The translations under genes and the position numbers were made by a program. Source: Xanthobacteraceae bacterium (GTDB lineage Bacteria > Pseudomonadota > Alphaproteobacteria > Rhizobiales > Xanthobacteraceae). From it: a DNA stretch of 5,301 nt. The DNA lies in assembly GCA_030043175.1 (NCBI GenBank), contig JASHYD010000871.1, positions 1-5,301 on the forward strand. Reading direction: 5' to 3'. The notes below the pieces were generated by a model. It searched no databases. It saw only the letters and a list, made by a program, of their open reading frames with translations, and was not told the origin of the DNA. Shown here piece by piece: positions 4,932 to 5,301 of this stretch (position 1 is the first letter of the stretch; every line of letters begins with the position of its first letter).

Positions 4932-5301
4932 TCCCGCCAAAGGCCAACAGCGCCTTCGTGGCCGCGATGGAAGACGTATTGGAGGTCTATACGCGACCGC
5001 ACGATCCTGAGCGGCCGCTAGTTTGCCTCGACGAGAGCTCAAAGCAACTTATTGCCGAGACCCGCATTCCCGTGCCGATGAAACCGGGCCGCCCGGCCCG
5101 TATGATTACGAGTACGAACGCAATGGCACTGCCAATCTTTTCATGTTGTTCGCGCCGCTCGAAGGCTGGCGCCACGTCAAAGTTACCGATCGCCATACCG
5201 CGGCCGATTATGCCCAGGTCCTGAAGGACTTGGCCGATATCCATTTTGCCGACGCCAAGACCATCGTGCTCGTCCAGGATAATCTCAACATCCACTGCAA
5301 G
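4892..5301 (+). pseudogene. IS630-family transposase, catalytic part, second frame change, partial
   Basis: This is the DDE nuclease half, which cuts and rejoins DNA during transposition. From the slippery site to about 5100 it is read in the -1 frame: KKNTLKPHRRQQWVIPPKA, a stretch ending PLVCLDESSKQLIAE with the first catalytic Asp (codon at 5030), then PMKPGRPAR. From 5101 the family sequence continues in yet another frame: YDYEYERNGTANLFMLFAPL, EGWRHVKVTDRHTAADY, then IVLVQDNLNIHCK with the second catalytic Asp (codon at 5278). The change at 5099-5101 corresponds to one missing base between the Arg codon and TAT, without a slippery sequence. Unless it is a sequencing error, a full transposase cannot be made. 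The catalytic Glu lies outside the window. Confidence 0.8.

Larger units (their letters stand above)
4395..5301 (+). mobile_element. IS630-family insertion sequence, partial, cut by the window edge
   Basis: The transposase reading frames identify an IS630/Tc1-mariner-type element. Only the left part is present, and the third catalytic residue (the Glu of the DDE triad) and the right end lie beyond 5301. The left terminal inverted repeat and the TA target duplication expected of this family could not be fixed; the start given here is only the first base of the open frame, and the true left end is probably further left. Confidence 0.85.

Noticed and set aside
1..5301. CRISPR arrays, tRNA or rRNA genes.
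   Set aside because: No regularly spaced repeats, no tRNA cloverleaf and no rRNA-like conserved stretch were seen on either strand.

Overview
The window is GC-rich, with the codon bias, small conserved hypothetical genes and IS630 sub-type expected of an alphaproteobacterium of the Bradyrhizobium/Rhodopseudomonas kind. This is an inference from composition and protein style; no rRNA, tRNA or other taxonomic marker is present. It reads as an accessory stretch: a few intact genes separated by eroded DNA, with an insertion sequence running off the right edge.

Left part (1-2190): one large minus-strand gene (83-1972) encodes an unusual membrane-anchored protein. It has a proline-rich N-terminal region, one transmembrane segment, a low-complexity linker, a degenerate Sel1/TPR-like stretch and a C-terminal NMT1/NitT-TauT-type ABC substrate-binding domain. 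No permease or ATPase gene is visible. Its upstream region carries a 9-bp inverted repeat.

Middle (2191-3090): mostly decayed or unassigned DNA. On the minus strand two tiny ORFs (2346-2489 and 2191-2328) lie in tandem and may be real small genes or remnants. On the plus strand, 2605-2826 can be read as a short gene broken by two compensating frameshifts, with a C-terminal pattern reminiscent of antibiotic-biosynthesis-monooxygenase (ABM) domains. A perfect hairpin followed by a T-rich run (2440-2466) is a possible plus-strand terminator.

Right-middle (3198-4112): three plus-strand genes. The first is a small exported, helical, His-containing protein resembling one repeat of SmbP-type small metal-binding proteins, with a strong ribosome-binding site and a GC-rich terminator. 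The second is a 37-residue ORF not recognised. The third is a 114-residue conserved hypothetical protein of a type common in rhizobia. The last two are close enough to be co-transcribed.

Right end (4113-5301): a gene-free, hairpin-rich stretch precedes an IS630-family transposase. Its first frame ends shortly after a T_TTA_AAA slippery heptamer, and the catalytic half continues in the -1 frame, as in programmed frameshifting. A second single-base frame change near 5100 has no slippery site, so this copy is probably dead. I see no convincing new multi-gene system. The most unusual items are the anchored Sel1-substrate-binding fusion, the structured stretch before the IS, and the small unassigned ORFs.
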